From: Fibrobacterota bacterium
GTDB lineage: Bacteria; Fibrobacterota; Fibrobacteria; UBA5070
Assembly (NCBI GenBank): GCA_016715065.1
Contig: JADKBN010000003.1
Coordinates: forward strand, 372,001 to 436,000
DNA: 64,000 bases
Reading direction: 5' to 3'
Program-made: the position numbers and the translations under genes
Shown here: positions 1 through 10,032 of the stretch, piece after piece
Position numbering within the stretch: position 1 is the first letter of the stretch
How the letters are laid out: every line of letters starts with the position of its first letter
Notes under the pieces: model-generated
Database searches by the model: none
What the model saw: only the letters and a program-made list of their open reading frames with translations
What the model was told of the DNA's origin: nothing

Positions 1-249
1 GGCCTCCCACAAGGATTGGCGAGCCTGGAGCAGGGCGGGGTTGACGGCCAGCGGAATGATCTGGATCTTGCCATCCGATCCGGCGGCCAGAGCCACCGGG
101 GTTCCTGGCGTCCATGCTTCGGAGGTGGGCACCTCCATCACCGCCCCGGTAGCCAGACGCACGGTGACCTTGCCGTCCCGTACCCCTTCCGTTCTCCCCT
201 CAAGGCGACCGGAAGTCGGGCCGGACCCAGGTAGGGCCGACAGTTCCAT
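1..249 (-). CDS. Partial hypothetical protein, FliK-like start (cut by left edge)
   Basis: An open minus-strand frame runs off the left edge. It starts at ATG 249 (MELSALPGSG) and stays open for 83 codons. The visible part has short beta-rich stretches (VTVRLATGAVMEV, KIQIIPLAV) that resemble the N-terminal part of flagellar hook-length control proteins. That is inference from style and from the neighbour, not from a diagnostic motif. Its start lies 12 nt after the stop of the upstream membrane protein, so the two are probably co-transcribed. The C-terminus is outside the window. Confidence 0.55.
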   Translation of the reverse strand, partial: MELSALPGSGPTSGRLEGRTEGVRDGKVTVRLATGAVMEVPTSEAWTPGTPVALAAGSDGKIQIIPLAVNPALLQARQSLWEA

Positions 250-261
250 GCTCGTTCAGCT

Positions 262-1140
262 CTATCCGTTGCGGCGCAATTTGAGGATCAGGTCGACTTG
301 GTCCTGGGGAATGCGCAGGCGGCGCGCGATCTCGGAGCTGGTGCGGCCTCGTTTGGCCATCGACACCACGTAGTCCTGGACAACGGTGGGCTCCGACGGT
401 GCTGGCACATTGGTATTGGGCTGGCTGGTCGTGTTTTCCCACGCGTGTCGGCCCGTCTTGGGCGGTGGGGCGGCGGGGAGATCCGGGTCGGGTTCGGCGA
501 TGCGGCCGGAACGGCCCGCGGCCACGTCTTCGGCGACACGCGCGGCGCGCTGCTGGGAAAAGGTCGCTTCGCGAGGTGCCGGGACATTGCGGCCTGGGGC
601 TTGGCCACCCACGGGCATGCGGATGTTGCGATCGGCACGGGTGAAGGTCGGTTCCGTGAGCGGCAAGGGGCTGTCGTCGGGGCGACGACGACCGAACAGC
701 CACCAGATCAAGCCGATCAGCGCCACGGCGGCGACGCCCACCAACACCCACAAATAGATGGCGAGGCTCCCCAACGTAGCGCCTAGACCAGCGGCATCTC
801 CGGCAGGGGCAGGCAGATCGGCGGCGAGTTTGGCGTCCTGGACTTGGGAAATGCGAGCTTTGGCCCAGGTGTAGTTGGCCCAGAGGTCGGCTTGGCGTTT
901 GACCAGTTCGGCGGTGGAATCCGCATCAGAAAATTGGGATTCGCGCATGGCGAGGTCCAAGAAGCGAAGGCTGTCGTCCAGTTGCGCGACACGGCGCACG
1001 AGAACCGAGTCGTGTTCCATTGGATCGGACAGAACCACTCCCGGAGCGCTCCGGTGTGTCTTCCAATACCACACTGCCGCCCCGGCACCTGCCAAGACAA
1101 GCAAAAATACCAGGACCCCCAGGATCCGACCGATTCGCAT
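262..1140 (-). CDS. Membrane protein with C-terminal helix-turn-helix-like tail
   Basis: The protein is about 292 residues from ATG 1140 (MRIGRILGV). An N-terminal hydrophobic helix is followed by a roughly 100-residue, partly helical extracytoplasmic stretch and a second membrane helix (IYLWVLVGVAAVALIGLIWW). A long polar, proline-rich cytoplasmic linker follows, ending in a compact tail (SEIARRLRIPQDQVDLIL) that looks like the HTH-like tail of DUF6115 proteins found in flagellar operons. The architecture and the FliK-like neighbour suggest a flagellar-cluster gene, but no enzyme motif is visible. An upstream extension to 1227 exists; I prefer 1140 because it gives a clean signal-anchor. It is divergent from the FHA gene at 1221. 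Confidence 0.7.
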   Translation of the reverse strand: MRIGRILGVLVFLLVLAGAGAAVWYWKTHRSAPGVVLSDPMEHDSVLVRRVAQLDDSLRFLDLAMRESQFSDADSTAELVKRQADLWANYTWAKARISQVQDAKLAADLPAPAGDAAGLGATLGSLAIYLWVLVGVAAVALIGLIWWLFGRRRPDDSPLPLTEPTFTRADRNIRMPVGGQAPGRNVPAPREATFSQQRAARVAEDVAAGRSGRIAEPDPDLPAAPPPKTGRHAWENTTSQPNTNVPAPSEPTVVQDYVVSMAKRGRTSSEIARRLRIPQDQVDLILKLRRNG

Positions 1141-1220
1141 GCCTGGAAAGATAACCTTCCCAGCGGTCCCCATTGCTGTCCATCCTGCAAGGATCCCGCC
1201 AGAGTAGTAGATTAAGAGGC

Positions 1221-1514
1221 ATGGCAAGCCTCTACATTCTCGAGAACGATCGCCAGGTAGCCCGCGCCCAACTCGCGGCGGGATCCGTGACGGTGGGTCG
1301 GATCAAGAGCAATACCGTAGTGTTGGACAATCCAGGCGTTTCACGTCAGCATCTGCGAATCGATGGCGATCCGTCCGGGACATTGTTCGTTTTGGAGGAC
1401 TTGAACTCACTGAACGGCACCTACGTGGGCGCCACCCAGGTCCAGGCTTGCCTGTTGCGCAACGGGGATGAAATCCATCTGGGCAAGCACACGCTGGTTT
1501 TCGAAGACAACTGA
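1221..1514 (+). CDS. FHA domain protein
   Basis: A 97-residue protein made of a single forkhead-associated domain, a phosphothreonine-peptide binding module. The hallmark residues are present in order: the GR of VGRIKSN, the SRQH motif, and NGT in LNSLNGTYVG. Nothing else is attached, so it probably acts as an adaptor reading Thr phosphorylation. A Hanks-type Ser/Thr kinase lies at 16664 but is not linked. ATG 1221 was chosen because the domain begins directly after it; an in-frame ATG at 1173 would add 16 residues without recognisable structure. Confidence 0.85.
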   Translation: MASLYILENDRQVARAQLAAGSVTVGRIKSNTVVLDNPGVSRQHLRIDGDPSGTLFVLEDLNSLNGTYVGATQVQACLLRNGDEIHLGKHTLVFEDN

Positions 1515-1595
1515 ATTTTTGTCGTTTTCCAAAACATGCCCTCCCGCGAGCCGGATCCGGCGTAAGTTGCCACCGACACGCTGGGGAGGGAATGG

Positions 1596-1742
1596 ATGGT
1601 TGTCATCCGTTGGATGTTGAATGTATTGGTTGTCGGGAGCTTGGCTCTCGTCATGACGCACGCTTCCAAGGCAACTCATAGGACGGGCCTGTTGTTTGGC
1701 TGGAAATCCGGCATGATCCGGTTTTTGGCCTCCCGTCCCTGA
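1596..1742 (+). CDS. Possible small single-pass or secreted protein (48 aa)
   Basis: ATG 1596 follows a strong ribosome-binding site (GGGGAGGG ending at 1590, 5 nt away). It opens 48 codons with one hydrophobic segment (WMLNVLVVGSLALVM) and a basic N-terminus, then HASKA, which looks like a signal-peptidase site. The frame ends 9 nt before the convergent uvrB stop. I recognise no family. The ribosome-binding site and signal-like sequence are the only support; it may be non-coding. Confidence 0.35.
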   Translation: MVVIRWMLNVLVVGSLALVMTHASKATHRTGLLFGWKSGMIRFLASRP

Positions 1743-1751
1743 TCCGGGCCC

Positions 1752-3854
<2,103 letters not shown>

Positions 3855-3883
3855 GGGGACAATCTACCCTTGGAACGATATCC

Positions 3884-3897
3884 TGCACAGGTGTGCA
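3884..3897 (-). promoter_or_regulatory. LexA/SOS operator, Fibrobacter type, upstream of uvrB
   Basis: The 14-mer TGCACAGGTGTGCA matches TGCNCN4GTGCA, the LexA-binding consensus I recall for Fibrobacter succinogenes. It is embedded in a longer inverted repeat (CCTGCACA-GG-TGTGCAGG, 3882-3899). It lies 30 nt upstream of the uvrB start codon, in the gap between rph and uvrB. Confidence 0.75.
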
Positions 3898-3913
3898 GGG
3901 CGGGCAGGCCGAA

Positions 3914-4636
3914 TCAGGGCAATTCGCCACCCAAGGCTTGCTTCTGGAATCCGCACAGGGTGGTGATCCCGCCCAGGGCCAGATCCAGCATGCGGTCCAG
4001 CTCGGCGCGGCTGTAGGCGCCGTGTTCGGCGGTGCCTTGGACTTCCACCAAGCGGCCGTCCTCGAAGGCGACCACGTTCATGTCGGTGCCGGCCTTGGAG
4101 TCTTCGTCGTAGCAGAGGTCCAGGATGGGAGTGCCCTCGTACACGCCCACCGAAACCGCCGACAGCCATCCGGTCAGAATCTGACCACTGATTCCCGCTT
4201 CGCCCTTGAGCTTGCGCAGGGCCAAGGCCAAGGCCACGAAGGCGCCGGTGATGGAGGCCGTGCGAGTGCCGCCGTCGGCTTCGATCACGTCGCAGTCCAC
4301 GATGATCTGGCGCTCGCCCAGGGCGGCAAGATCCGTGCAGGCGCGCAAGCTTCGGCCGATCAGGCGCTGGATTTCCTGGGTGCGGCCCGATGGCCCCTTG
4401 CGCTCGCGGTCCACGCGGGTGTTGGTGGAGCGCGGCATCAATGCGTATTCGGCGGTGACCCAGCCCTTGCCCTGGCCCTTCAGCCAGCGCGGCACGTCCT
4501 TGTCGATGCTCGCGTTGCATAACACGCGCGTCTTGCCCGCCGTGACCAGCACGGAGCCTTCGGCTTGCGATACGAAGTCGAGGTGGAGGGAAAAGGGGCG
4601 GAGAGTGTCGACGGAGCGGTTGTCTGATCTGGTCAT
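3914..4636 (-). CDS. rph: Ribonuclease PH
   Basis: RNase PH, about 240 residues, the usual family length. It is a phosphorolytic 3'-to-5' exoribonuclease that trims tRNA 3' ends and works as a hexamer. The N-terminal RPFSL and GKTRVLC stretches, the conserved RSTNTRVDRERKGPSGRTQEIQ region and the TDMNVVAFEDGRLVEVQGTAE core are clear. I chose ATG 4636 (MTRSDNRSVDTLRPF); longer frames overlap the upstream gene and do not match the family. It lies 35 nt after the EptA-like gene and immediately upstream of the uvrB regulatory gap. Confidence 0.95.
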   Translation of the reverse strand: MTRSDNRSVDTLRPFSLHLDFVSQAEGSVLVTAGKTRVLCNASIDKDVPRWLKGQGKGWVTAEYALMPRSTNTRVDRERKGPSGRTQEIQRLIGRSLRACTDLAALGERQIIVDCDVIEADGGTRTASITGAFVALALALRKLKGEAGISGQILTGWLSAVSVGVYEGTPILDLCYDEDSKAGTDMNVVAFEDGRLVEVQGTAEHGAYSRAELDRMLDLALGGITTLCGFQKQALGGELP

Positions 4637-4671
4637 GGTGGAGACAACGGTAGTCACGGGAAAGCGAACGG

Positions 4672-6336
4672 TCAGGGCGCGCGCCGGGGGGCGTTCCGCG
4701 AGGATCCGGACAGGAGATCGATGTCCACTGTCGTACCCGGCAAAAGCAGTCCCCACCGGGTGTGGCTACGATAGTCGATTTGGGCGAGGCTTCTTGAAGG
4801 ATCGACCAGATGCGTGTGGATGCCCACGATGTCCAGGAGTGTCGGAAGGAAGTCGGCGGACGACGCCTGGGCTTTTGTGTGGGAGCGGAGGTTCGCGACG
4901 ACTTCGGGTCTTGAACGGTCCAATTCCGGAGAGGTCCAGACAAGAAACGGCACTTCGAATTCCGCCCTCGACGGCTTCGGATTGCTGTGGAGGATGCATC
5001 CGTTCTCGCCGAACGATTCGCCGTGGTCGCCGATGTAGAGGACCGCGCGAATTCCAGGCAAGGCCCGGATCCGGGAGATGGCCTGGTCGACGAACCAGTC
5101 CGTGTACAGGATCGAATTGTCGTAGGCGGGGAGGCTGTTTTTCTTCGCATCAGGGATGGGAAAGCGTTCGAAGGAGCTCGGATAGCGGTGTTCGTACTGG
5201 AAATGGCTTCCCATGGTGTGCAACACGATGAATTTTTTCGAGGCGGTGTCGAGGTTCGCGCTGTCGAGCAAGGGAAGCAGTCCGTGGTCGAAGATCGTTC
5301 CGTTCTCGTAGTCCAGGAATCGAGAAACATCCGCTTCCTTGCCGATCAAGGTCGACTTGTTGTCCCATCCACCGAACTGGGTCTGGGTCGAGAGCCACCA
5401 GGTCTTGAAGCCCGCTTGGCGAAGACAGGCAAGGATCGACGAGGTGGAATCGAATCGCTCGGGAGCGTCCGCGGTGGCCAAGGTCAGGTACAGGGGCAGG
5501 GATTCGGAAGTGTTGTTGGCACCGGACACGAAGTCCTGGACCACCCCGATGCTCGTATCGGAATCGAGCATCGGGGTCGTGGTCCGATGGTAGCCGTAAA
5601 GGCTCCAATTTCCAGATCGCGAGGATTCGCCGAGGATCAGCAGGTACGTTTCCTGTCCGACTGCCTCCTCAGTCCGTAGTGCCTTCCAGTCGAAGTCTCG
5701 AATTCGGAGGGAGCGCCCCTCGAGAAGGCGCTTGCTCGCCAACGCCTGCCCGATTTTGGCGATGGTTCCGAAGGGAGCGGTCGCCAGCGCCTCGGCCACA
5801 AGCGATCGCACGAAGGGTTCAGGTGGCGACTTCGTCCAGAGGTGGACCGCCTCCGGAAGGAAAAACAAGGGCACCAAGACCATTGTCCGCCAGCGGATCC
5901 GACGGGAAGGTGCCGACCAATCCAAACCACGTGCCTTCCAGGCGATCACCGATTGGATGACCAAAAGGAGAATGCAAACGGTGCCGATCGCCAGTGTGCT
6001 TCCGACCAGATCGAATCCCTCGTTGGGGTTGATGTCGAAGAGCGCGCCGATCATCCCGATGGTGGTGGGCATCCCGACCACGAGAACGTGGTAGGTCTCC
6101 AGTTGGGCCAGGACCAGCAGCGGAACCGAGATCAACAGGGTCGACTTCGATCCGAGAAACGCCCAGACAGTCAATTCGATCGCCAAGGCGAGGAAGAGGC
6201 CGGCTGCGATGGCGAGGAGATCCCCGCCGCGGCAAAACGGGTCCAGGATTTCCGACGCGGCCAAGACAAAAGTTGGCATCGAGACGACAAACCAGGACCA
6301 TGCCAGGAGGAAAGTCCATCGTTTCGGGGAAGTCAT
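4672..6336 (-). CDS. EptA/CptA-like phosphoethanolamine transferase (sulfatase fold)
   Basis: An inner-membrane protein of about 554 residues. Roughly five N-terminal membrane helices (up to about residue 165) are followed by a periplasmic alkaline-phosphatase/sulfatase-fold domain. The nucleophile region reads LILGESSRSGNWSLYGY near residue 238, and a second metal-binding motif IGDHGESFGENG and the late H of CILHSNPKPS are present. Such enzymes move phosphoethanolamine from phosphatidylethanolamine to lipid A or core sugars. EptA has Thr at the nucleophile (GET); here it is Ser (GES), as I recall for some relatives, so the acceptor cannot be assigned. ATG 6336 is preferred over the in-frame TTG 6345. 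Confidence 0.85.
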   Translation of the reverse strand: MTSPKRWTFLLAWSWFVVSMPTFVLAASEILDPFCRGGDLLAIAAGLFLALAIELTVWAFLGSKSTLLISVPLLVLAQLETYHVLVVGMPTTIGMIGALFDINPNEGFDLVGSTLAIGTVCILLLVIQSVIAWKARGLDWSAPSRRIRWRTMVLVPLFFLPEAVHLWTKSPPEPFVRSLVAEALATAPFGTIAKIGQALASKRLLEGRSLRIRDFDWKALRTEEAVGQETYLLILGESSRSGNWSLYGYHRTTTPMLDSDTSIGVVQDFVSGANNTSESLPLYLTLATADAPERFDSTSSILACLRQAGFKTWWLSTQTQFGGWDNKSTLIGKEADVSRFLDYENGTIFDHGLLPLLDSANLDTASKKFIVLHTMGSHFQYEHRYPSSFERFPIPDAKKNSLPAYDNSILYTDWFVDQAISRIRALPGIRAVLYIGDHGESFGENGCILHSNPKPSRAEFEVPFLVWTSPELDRSRPEVVANLRSHTKAQASSADFLPTLLDIVGIHTHLVDPSRSLAQIDYRSHTRWGLLLPGTTVDIDLLSGSSRNAPRRAP

Positions 6337-6367
6337 GGAGGGCAACGGTCGAAGGTCCCGAACCCTC

Positions 6368-7246
6368 TCAAGGAACTTCCGGCCAGGCCGGGTAGGTCCC
6401 GATCACGGAAAGCTCCGTGACCATTTCCGACAGGTGTTCCAGGGCTCGCAGCGCCTTTTCGTCACCGGCGGCCAGTCGGAGGTCGATGAAAAACCGGTAG
6501 CGCCAGGCGGACCCCGGGATCGGTCGCGATTCGATCCGGGCCAGATCGATGTCGCGCAGCGCGAAGCATCCCAAGGCGCGAAACAGGCTGCCCGGACCGG
6601 CGTTGTCCAGCGTGAAGGCCAGGCTGCATTTGGAGGCGGTGCCGCGAGGTGGCTCGATCGAATGGCGGGAAGCCATCAGAAACCGCGTGAAATTGCAGGG
6701 ATTGTCCTCCATGCCCTCGTGGAGGATGTCCAGGCCGTACGTCTCCGCTGCCAGGCGCGAGGCGATGACCCCCACTCCCTCCTCGCGGGTCTGGGACAGC
6801 TGGCGGGCGGAAGCGGCCGTATCGCCGCGCACGATCTGCGCATGGGGAATCAGGCGTTGCATCGTCAGCTTGCACTGGATGATCGGCTGGGGATGCACGC
6901 GGACTTCGCGGAGGTCCTGGATTCTGGTGCCGGGCAGAGCCATCAGGCAGTGGTGCACGTGCACCACCGTTTCCGCCACCGCATGGTAGCCCTCCTCGGC
7001 GAGGATGTCCCAGTTGTCATGGAGGCTCGCGGTCCCGGCCAAGGTGTTTTCCACCGGCAGCGCGGCCTGGTCCACCGCACCCGAGCGCAACGCTTCGTGG
7101 ACGGACGGAAAATCGGCGAAGCCGATCGCTTCCGCTTGGGTGCCATGGAGCTGGCGGATGGCCATTTCGGAGTAGGCGCCGGGCTGCCCTTCGTAGGCGA
7201 TCTTCAGGCGGTCGGGGGGAGTGGCTGGACGGTTGGCGTCGGACAT
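6368..7246 (-). CDS. pheA: Prephenate dehydratase with ACT domain
   Basis: A 292-residue prephenate dehydratase, converting prephenate to phenylpyruvate in phenylalanine synthesis. The catalytic domain spans about residues 14-195 (YEGQPGAYSE, PVENTLAG, and the TRF catalytic motif at 188-190). It is followed by an ACT domain that usually binds phenylalanine for feedback control (GPGSLFRAL at about 217, ESRP at 239-242). There is no fused chorismate mutase, so that activity must be elsewhere. It lies 15 nt downstream of the bifunctional nuclease gene. Confidence 0.96.
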   Translation of the reverse strand: MSDANRPATPPDRLKIAYEGQPGAYSEMAIRQLHGTQAEAIGFADFPSVHEALRSGAVDQAALPVENTLAGTASLHDNWDILAEEGYHAVAETVVHVHHCLMALPGTRIQDLREVRVHPQPIIQCKLTMQRLIPHAQIVRGDTAASARQLSQTREEGVGVIASRLAAETYGLDILHEGMEDNPCNFTRFLMASRHSIEPPRGTASKCSLAFTLDNAGPGSLFRALGCFALRDIDLARIESRPIPGSAWRYRFFIDLRLAAGDEKALRALEHLSEMVTELSVIGTYPAWPEVP

Positions 7247-7261
7247 GGGCAGGGAAAGTAG

Positions 7262-7819
7262 TCAGTTCCCGCCTTGCATGCGCTTGAGTTCGTCCCGCAG
7301 GCGTGCGGCTTCCTCGTAGCGTTCATTCTCCAGGGCATCGGCGAGCCGTCGTCGGATCTGCTCGACCGCGTCCTGGTTGGGTTCTTCGGCCGATTCGCCT
7401 TGGCGTTCGAAGGGCACCGATGACTGCTCCCAAAGCTCCAGGTCCACGAAGATCGGCGCCTTGAAGCGCAAGGCCAACGCGATGGCGTCCGAAGGACGTG
7501 CGTCCGATTCCACCTCCTCGCCGTTTCGCGTGAACACCACCCGCCCCAGATAGGTCCCTTCCTGTTTTTCCGTCACCAACGCCCGGACAATTTCCGACCC
7601 GAGCTCCTCCAGGACCGACTTGAACAGGTCGTGGGTGAGTGGACGCGCCACCGGATTGTCGGAGAGCACCTGGGCGATGCTGTGGGCTTCCGGGGCCCCG
7701 ATGAAGATGGGCAATCCCTTGTGGGAATCGGCTGGGCGAAGCAGGACCATGAACCCTTCGCTCGAGAGAGTCAAGGCTTCCACCTCCACAAGGAGGAATT
7801 TCCATTCGTCGAAGGACAT
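7262..7819 (-). CDS. Bifunctional nuclease family protein (DUF151) with UVR motif
   Basis: The protein has 185 residues. The N-terminal 140 residues match the DUF151/BFN fold (PIFIGAPEAHSIAQVL, SDARPSDAIALALRFKAPIFV). A C-terminal UVR-type helical hairpin follows (RRRLADALENERYEEAARLR). BFN proteins are described as nucleases with RNase and DNase activity, and the UVR tail is a protein-protein interaction motif shared with UvrB and UvrC. This BFN+UVR fusion is common outside the Proteobacteria. It lies 58 nt downstream of cutA and probably belongs to the same transcription unit. Confidence 0.9.
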   Translation of the reverse strand: MSFDEWKFLLVEVEALTLSSEGFMVLLRPADSHKGLPIFIGAPEAHSIAQVLSDNPVARPLTHDLFKSVLEELGSEIVRALVTEKQEGTYLGRVVFTRNGEEVESDARPSDAIALALRFKAPIFVDLELWEQSSVPFERQGESAEEPNQDAVEQIRRRLADALENERYEEAARLRDELKRMQGGN

Positions 7820-7877
7820 CGTGAACGCTATTCTACACGTTTTTCACGGCGCAATCAGCCCTCATCTCCTCGATTGC

Positions 7878-8204
7878 TCAGCCACGGGTTCGAGTGTTGT
7901 CCCGTACCCACTCGAGATAGGCCGGCAGCCCCGCATCGATGGCCAGGGCGACCACGCAGGGGAGCCGATAGGGATGGAGTTCCTTGACCAACCTCTGCAA
8001 TTCCGGCAGGTTTTCCATGTGGGTCTTGGCCAACAGCAGGGCTTCGCGGTCTTCCTCCAGCTTGCCTTCCCAGCGGTAGATGGAGGTCATGCGCGGCAAG
8101 ATGTTCGCACAAGCAGCCAGTCCGCGTTCCACCAGCCGTTTGCCGATCTCCCGTCCGCAGGCTTCGTCTGGCACCGGGATGTAAACCAGGCGGAAATCGG
8201 TCAT
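7878..8204 (-). CDS. cutA: Divalent-cation tolerance protein CutA
   Basis: A 108-residue CutA, a small trimeric ferredoxin-like protein linked to copper and divalent cation tolerance. Recognisable segments are LVERGLAACANILPRMTSIYRW, EALLLAKT and ELHPYRLPCVVAL. ATG 8204 overlaps the upstream membrane-protein stop as ATGA, which fixes the start and indicates translational coupling; the longer open frame upstream is unlike the family. Confidence 0.94.
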   Translation of the reverse strand: MTDFRLVYIPVPDEACGREIGKRLVERGLAACANILPRMTSIYRWEGKLEEDREALLLAKTHMENLPELQRLVKELHPYRLPCVVALAIDAGLPAYLEWVRDNTRTRG

Positions 8205-8872
8205 GTGGAAAGTCGGACCAGGCGCACGAGCAACAGCAAGGCCATGGCGATTCCGGCCGAGCCGATGGGGGTGCGGAGGCTGGCCTGGATGGAAAGTGGA
8301 GTCCGACGGTCCCACAGGAGGATACTCGCGCCCCAGCCCAGGCACACGCCCAAGGCGAGGCGTCCGGCGGTCTGGATGCCCAGATCGGAAATGAGAAGGG
8401 TCAACCCAAGGAAGAGGGCGGTCCCATGGCGAAGGAGTTGGTCACGACCGGAGACGAACGAAAACCGGTCCAGCGAGACTCGATGGGGTGGCAGCGACAG
8501 TCCCAGGAAAACACAGACGCTTTCCACCAGCAGCAGGAGGATCAGCGCGGCCAAGCCAAAGGTGGCCCAGGGGATGGCGATCCAGGTTAGCGACAATTCC
8601 CGGTGTTGGAGGTGCGGATAGAGGATGCGAGCACACATCAGGGCCAGTGTGCACAAGCCCAGCACGGCGAAACCTTGGCCCAGGGTATGGAACCCCCGGC
8701 CGGTGGTGTCGCGGGTCCGCCACACTTCCGGATTGGACGTGGATTTGGCCGGGGGGATGTCCTGGTTTTCGTGGGAAAGGCTTTCGCCGGTGAGGCTCCA
8801 GCCAGCCGTGATCCAGAAAAGCATGAAGCCGATGGATATCTGGGTCAAGAGGCGCAGGTGTTCGAAGTTCAT
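8201..8872 (-). CDS. Hypothetical multi-pass membrane protein
   Basis: A 223-residue membrane protein with about six hydrophobic helices (e.g. LTQISIGFMLFWITAGWSL, GLAALILLLLVESVCVFLGL, IGSAGIAMALLLLVRLV) and a polar loop after helix 1. No family is recognised. Both ends are fixed by 4-nt ATGA overlaps, with the methyltransferase upstream and cutA downstream, so it is translated as part of a tightly coupled operon. No catalytic residues could be identified. Confidence 0.75.
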   Translation of the reverse strand: MNFEHLRLLTQISIGFMLFWITAGWSLTGESLSHENQDIPPAKSTSNPEVWRTRDTTGRGFHTLGQGFAVLGLCTLALMCARILYPHLQHRELSLTWIAIPWATFGLAALILLLLVESVCVFLGLSLPPHRVSLDRFSFVSGRDQLLRHGTALFLGLTLLISDLGIQTAGRLALGVCLGWGASILLWDRRTPLSIQASLRTPIGSAGIAMALLLLVRLVRLST

Positions 8873-10032
8873 TGTGGAGGAAAAGATGCGAAAGGTCCAC
8901 TCGGGTGGCTTCCCCAACGGAAGCCCCCTCCGCCTTTCCAGCCCAGTACCTCGGTGGTGCCCGTGTGGTCCGTGCCAAGAACCACCGATTCCAATCGCCC
9001 TCGGGCGCGCTGGAAAATCCCTGGATCCTGTTCGATGGTGATCCAGTCCCTTCCGGATTTGTGGGCCACCGCAGCGGTGGTCCCCGATCCGCAAAAGGGG
9101 TCGAGCACCAGATCGCCGGGACGGGTGCACAGCTCCAGGATCCGAAGCGCAAGGCTTTCCGGTTTCTTTCCGCTGGGAAAGGCGATGCCCCCTTCGCGTC
9201 CCAGATTGATGGTGCTGATGTCGGTCCAGAGGTCGGAAAGCGGCTCCTCGAGGTGGTCGGACAGGAACAACATCTGCTTGCCCTCCCACCACACGTACGA
9301 TTCGCCCCACGGCGAGACCATCCGCGCAAAAGTCGCCTCGGGACGTTGCTCGGGTGCGAGGCTTTGGAACCACCGGTTGTTGGTGCGGTACACGATGCGT
9401 TCGGCGTGTTCTAGCTGGAACCGGCGCAGGGAAGGCAAGGAATCCGACAGATTCCGTCTGCGAAGCTCCTCCCGCAGGGGCGCCACGCGCCAGTCGACCA
9501 CCGGATCCTCGGGGTTTTCCAGGAACCCCCGGTAGTAGTCGAGGTACGCCTCCAGCCGCTGGGGGGATTTGGCGCGACGCAGGGGATGGAGCCTGGCGCC
9601 GGGATTTTTGCCGTACAGCAGGATGTATTCCTTCACCCGGGGCAGCAGCCTGTCCTGGTAGCGCATCTTCACCCCGGAGAGCTCGCTCATCTTCACGCAC
9701 ACCGTGTTCAGCCGGCTTTGTCGGCCCAGCATGCGGTCCAGCAACGTCTGGAGATGGGCCTGTTCCGAATCGTCGATGTGGAAGGCGAGAATGCCGTCTT
9801 CGGACAGGAAACGGCAAAACAGGGGGATCCGCGTCTCCAGGGCGGCCAGCCACTGGACGGAGTCGAAATCGTCGTGGTAGTGCTTGATGTTCTTGGCGTT
9901 GTACGGTGGGTCGGCCAGCACCAGCCGGCACCGCCCCTCGTAGGTCTCCAGCAGCCCGGTCAAAACATCGAGATTGTCCCCCATGACCAGGAGGCCCGAC
10001 GCCGGGGCGGCCTGAAGGGGGGGGGCGTTCAT
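8869..10032 (-). CDS. Site-specific DNA methyltransferase, beta class
   Basis: A 387-residue AdoMet-dependent DNA methyltransferase. Motif IV, DPPY, is at residues 41-44, and the AdoMet-binding motif I (DPFCGSGTTAAVA) comes late, near residue 330. This is the beta-class order of type III Mod subunits and many N6-adenine enzymes, with the target-recognition region between them. No restriction gene is adjacent: neighbours are a radical SAM protein (ATGA overlap upstream) and a membrane protein (ATGA overlap downstream). It is therefore best called an orphan methyltransferase. The start at 10032 is set by the overlap; the much longer frame extending to 11898 is antisense-like shadow. Confidence 0.9.
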   Translation of the reverse strand: MNAPPLQAAPASGLLVMGDNLDVLTGLLETYEGRCRLVLADPPYNAKNIKHYHDDFDSVQWLAALETRIPLFCRFLSEDGILAFHIDDSEQAHLQTLLDRMLGRQSRLNTVCVKMSELSGVKMRYQDRLLPRVKEYILLYGKNPGARLHPLRRAKSPQRLEAYLDYYRGFLENPEDPVVDWRVAPLREELRRRNLSDSLPSLRRFQLEHAERIVYRTNNRWFQSLAPEQRPEATFARMVSPWGESYVWWEGKQMLFLSDHLEEPLSDLWTDISTINLGREGGIAFPSGKKPESLALRILELCTRPGDLVLDPFCGSGTTAAVAHKSGRDWITIEQDPGIFQRARGRLESVVLGTDHTGTTEVLGWKGGGGFRWGSHPSGPFASFPPQ

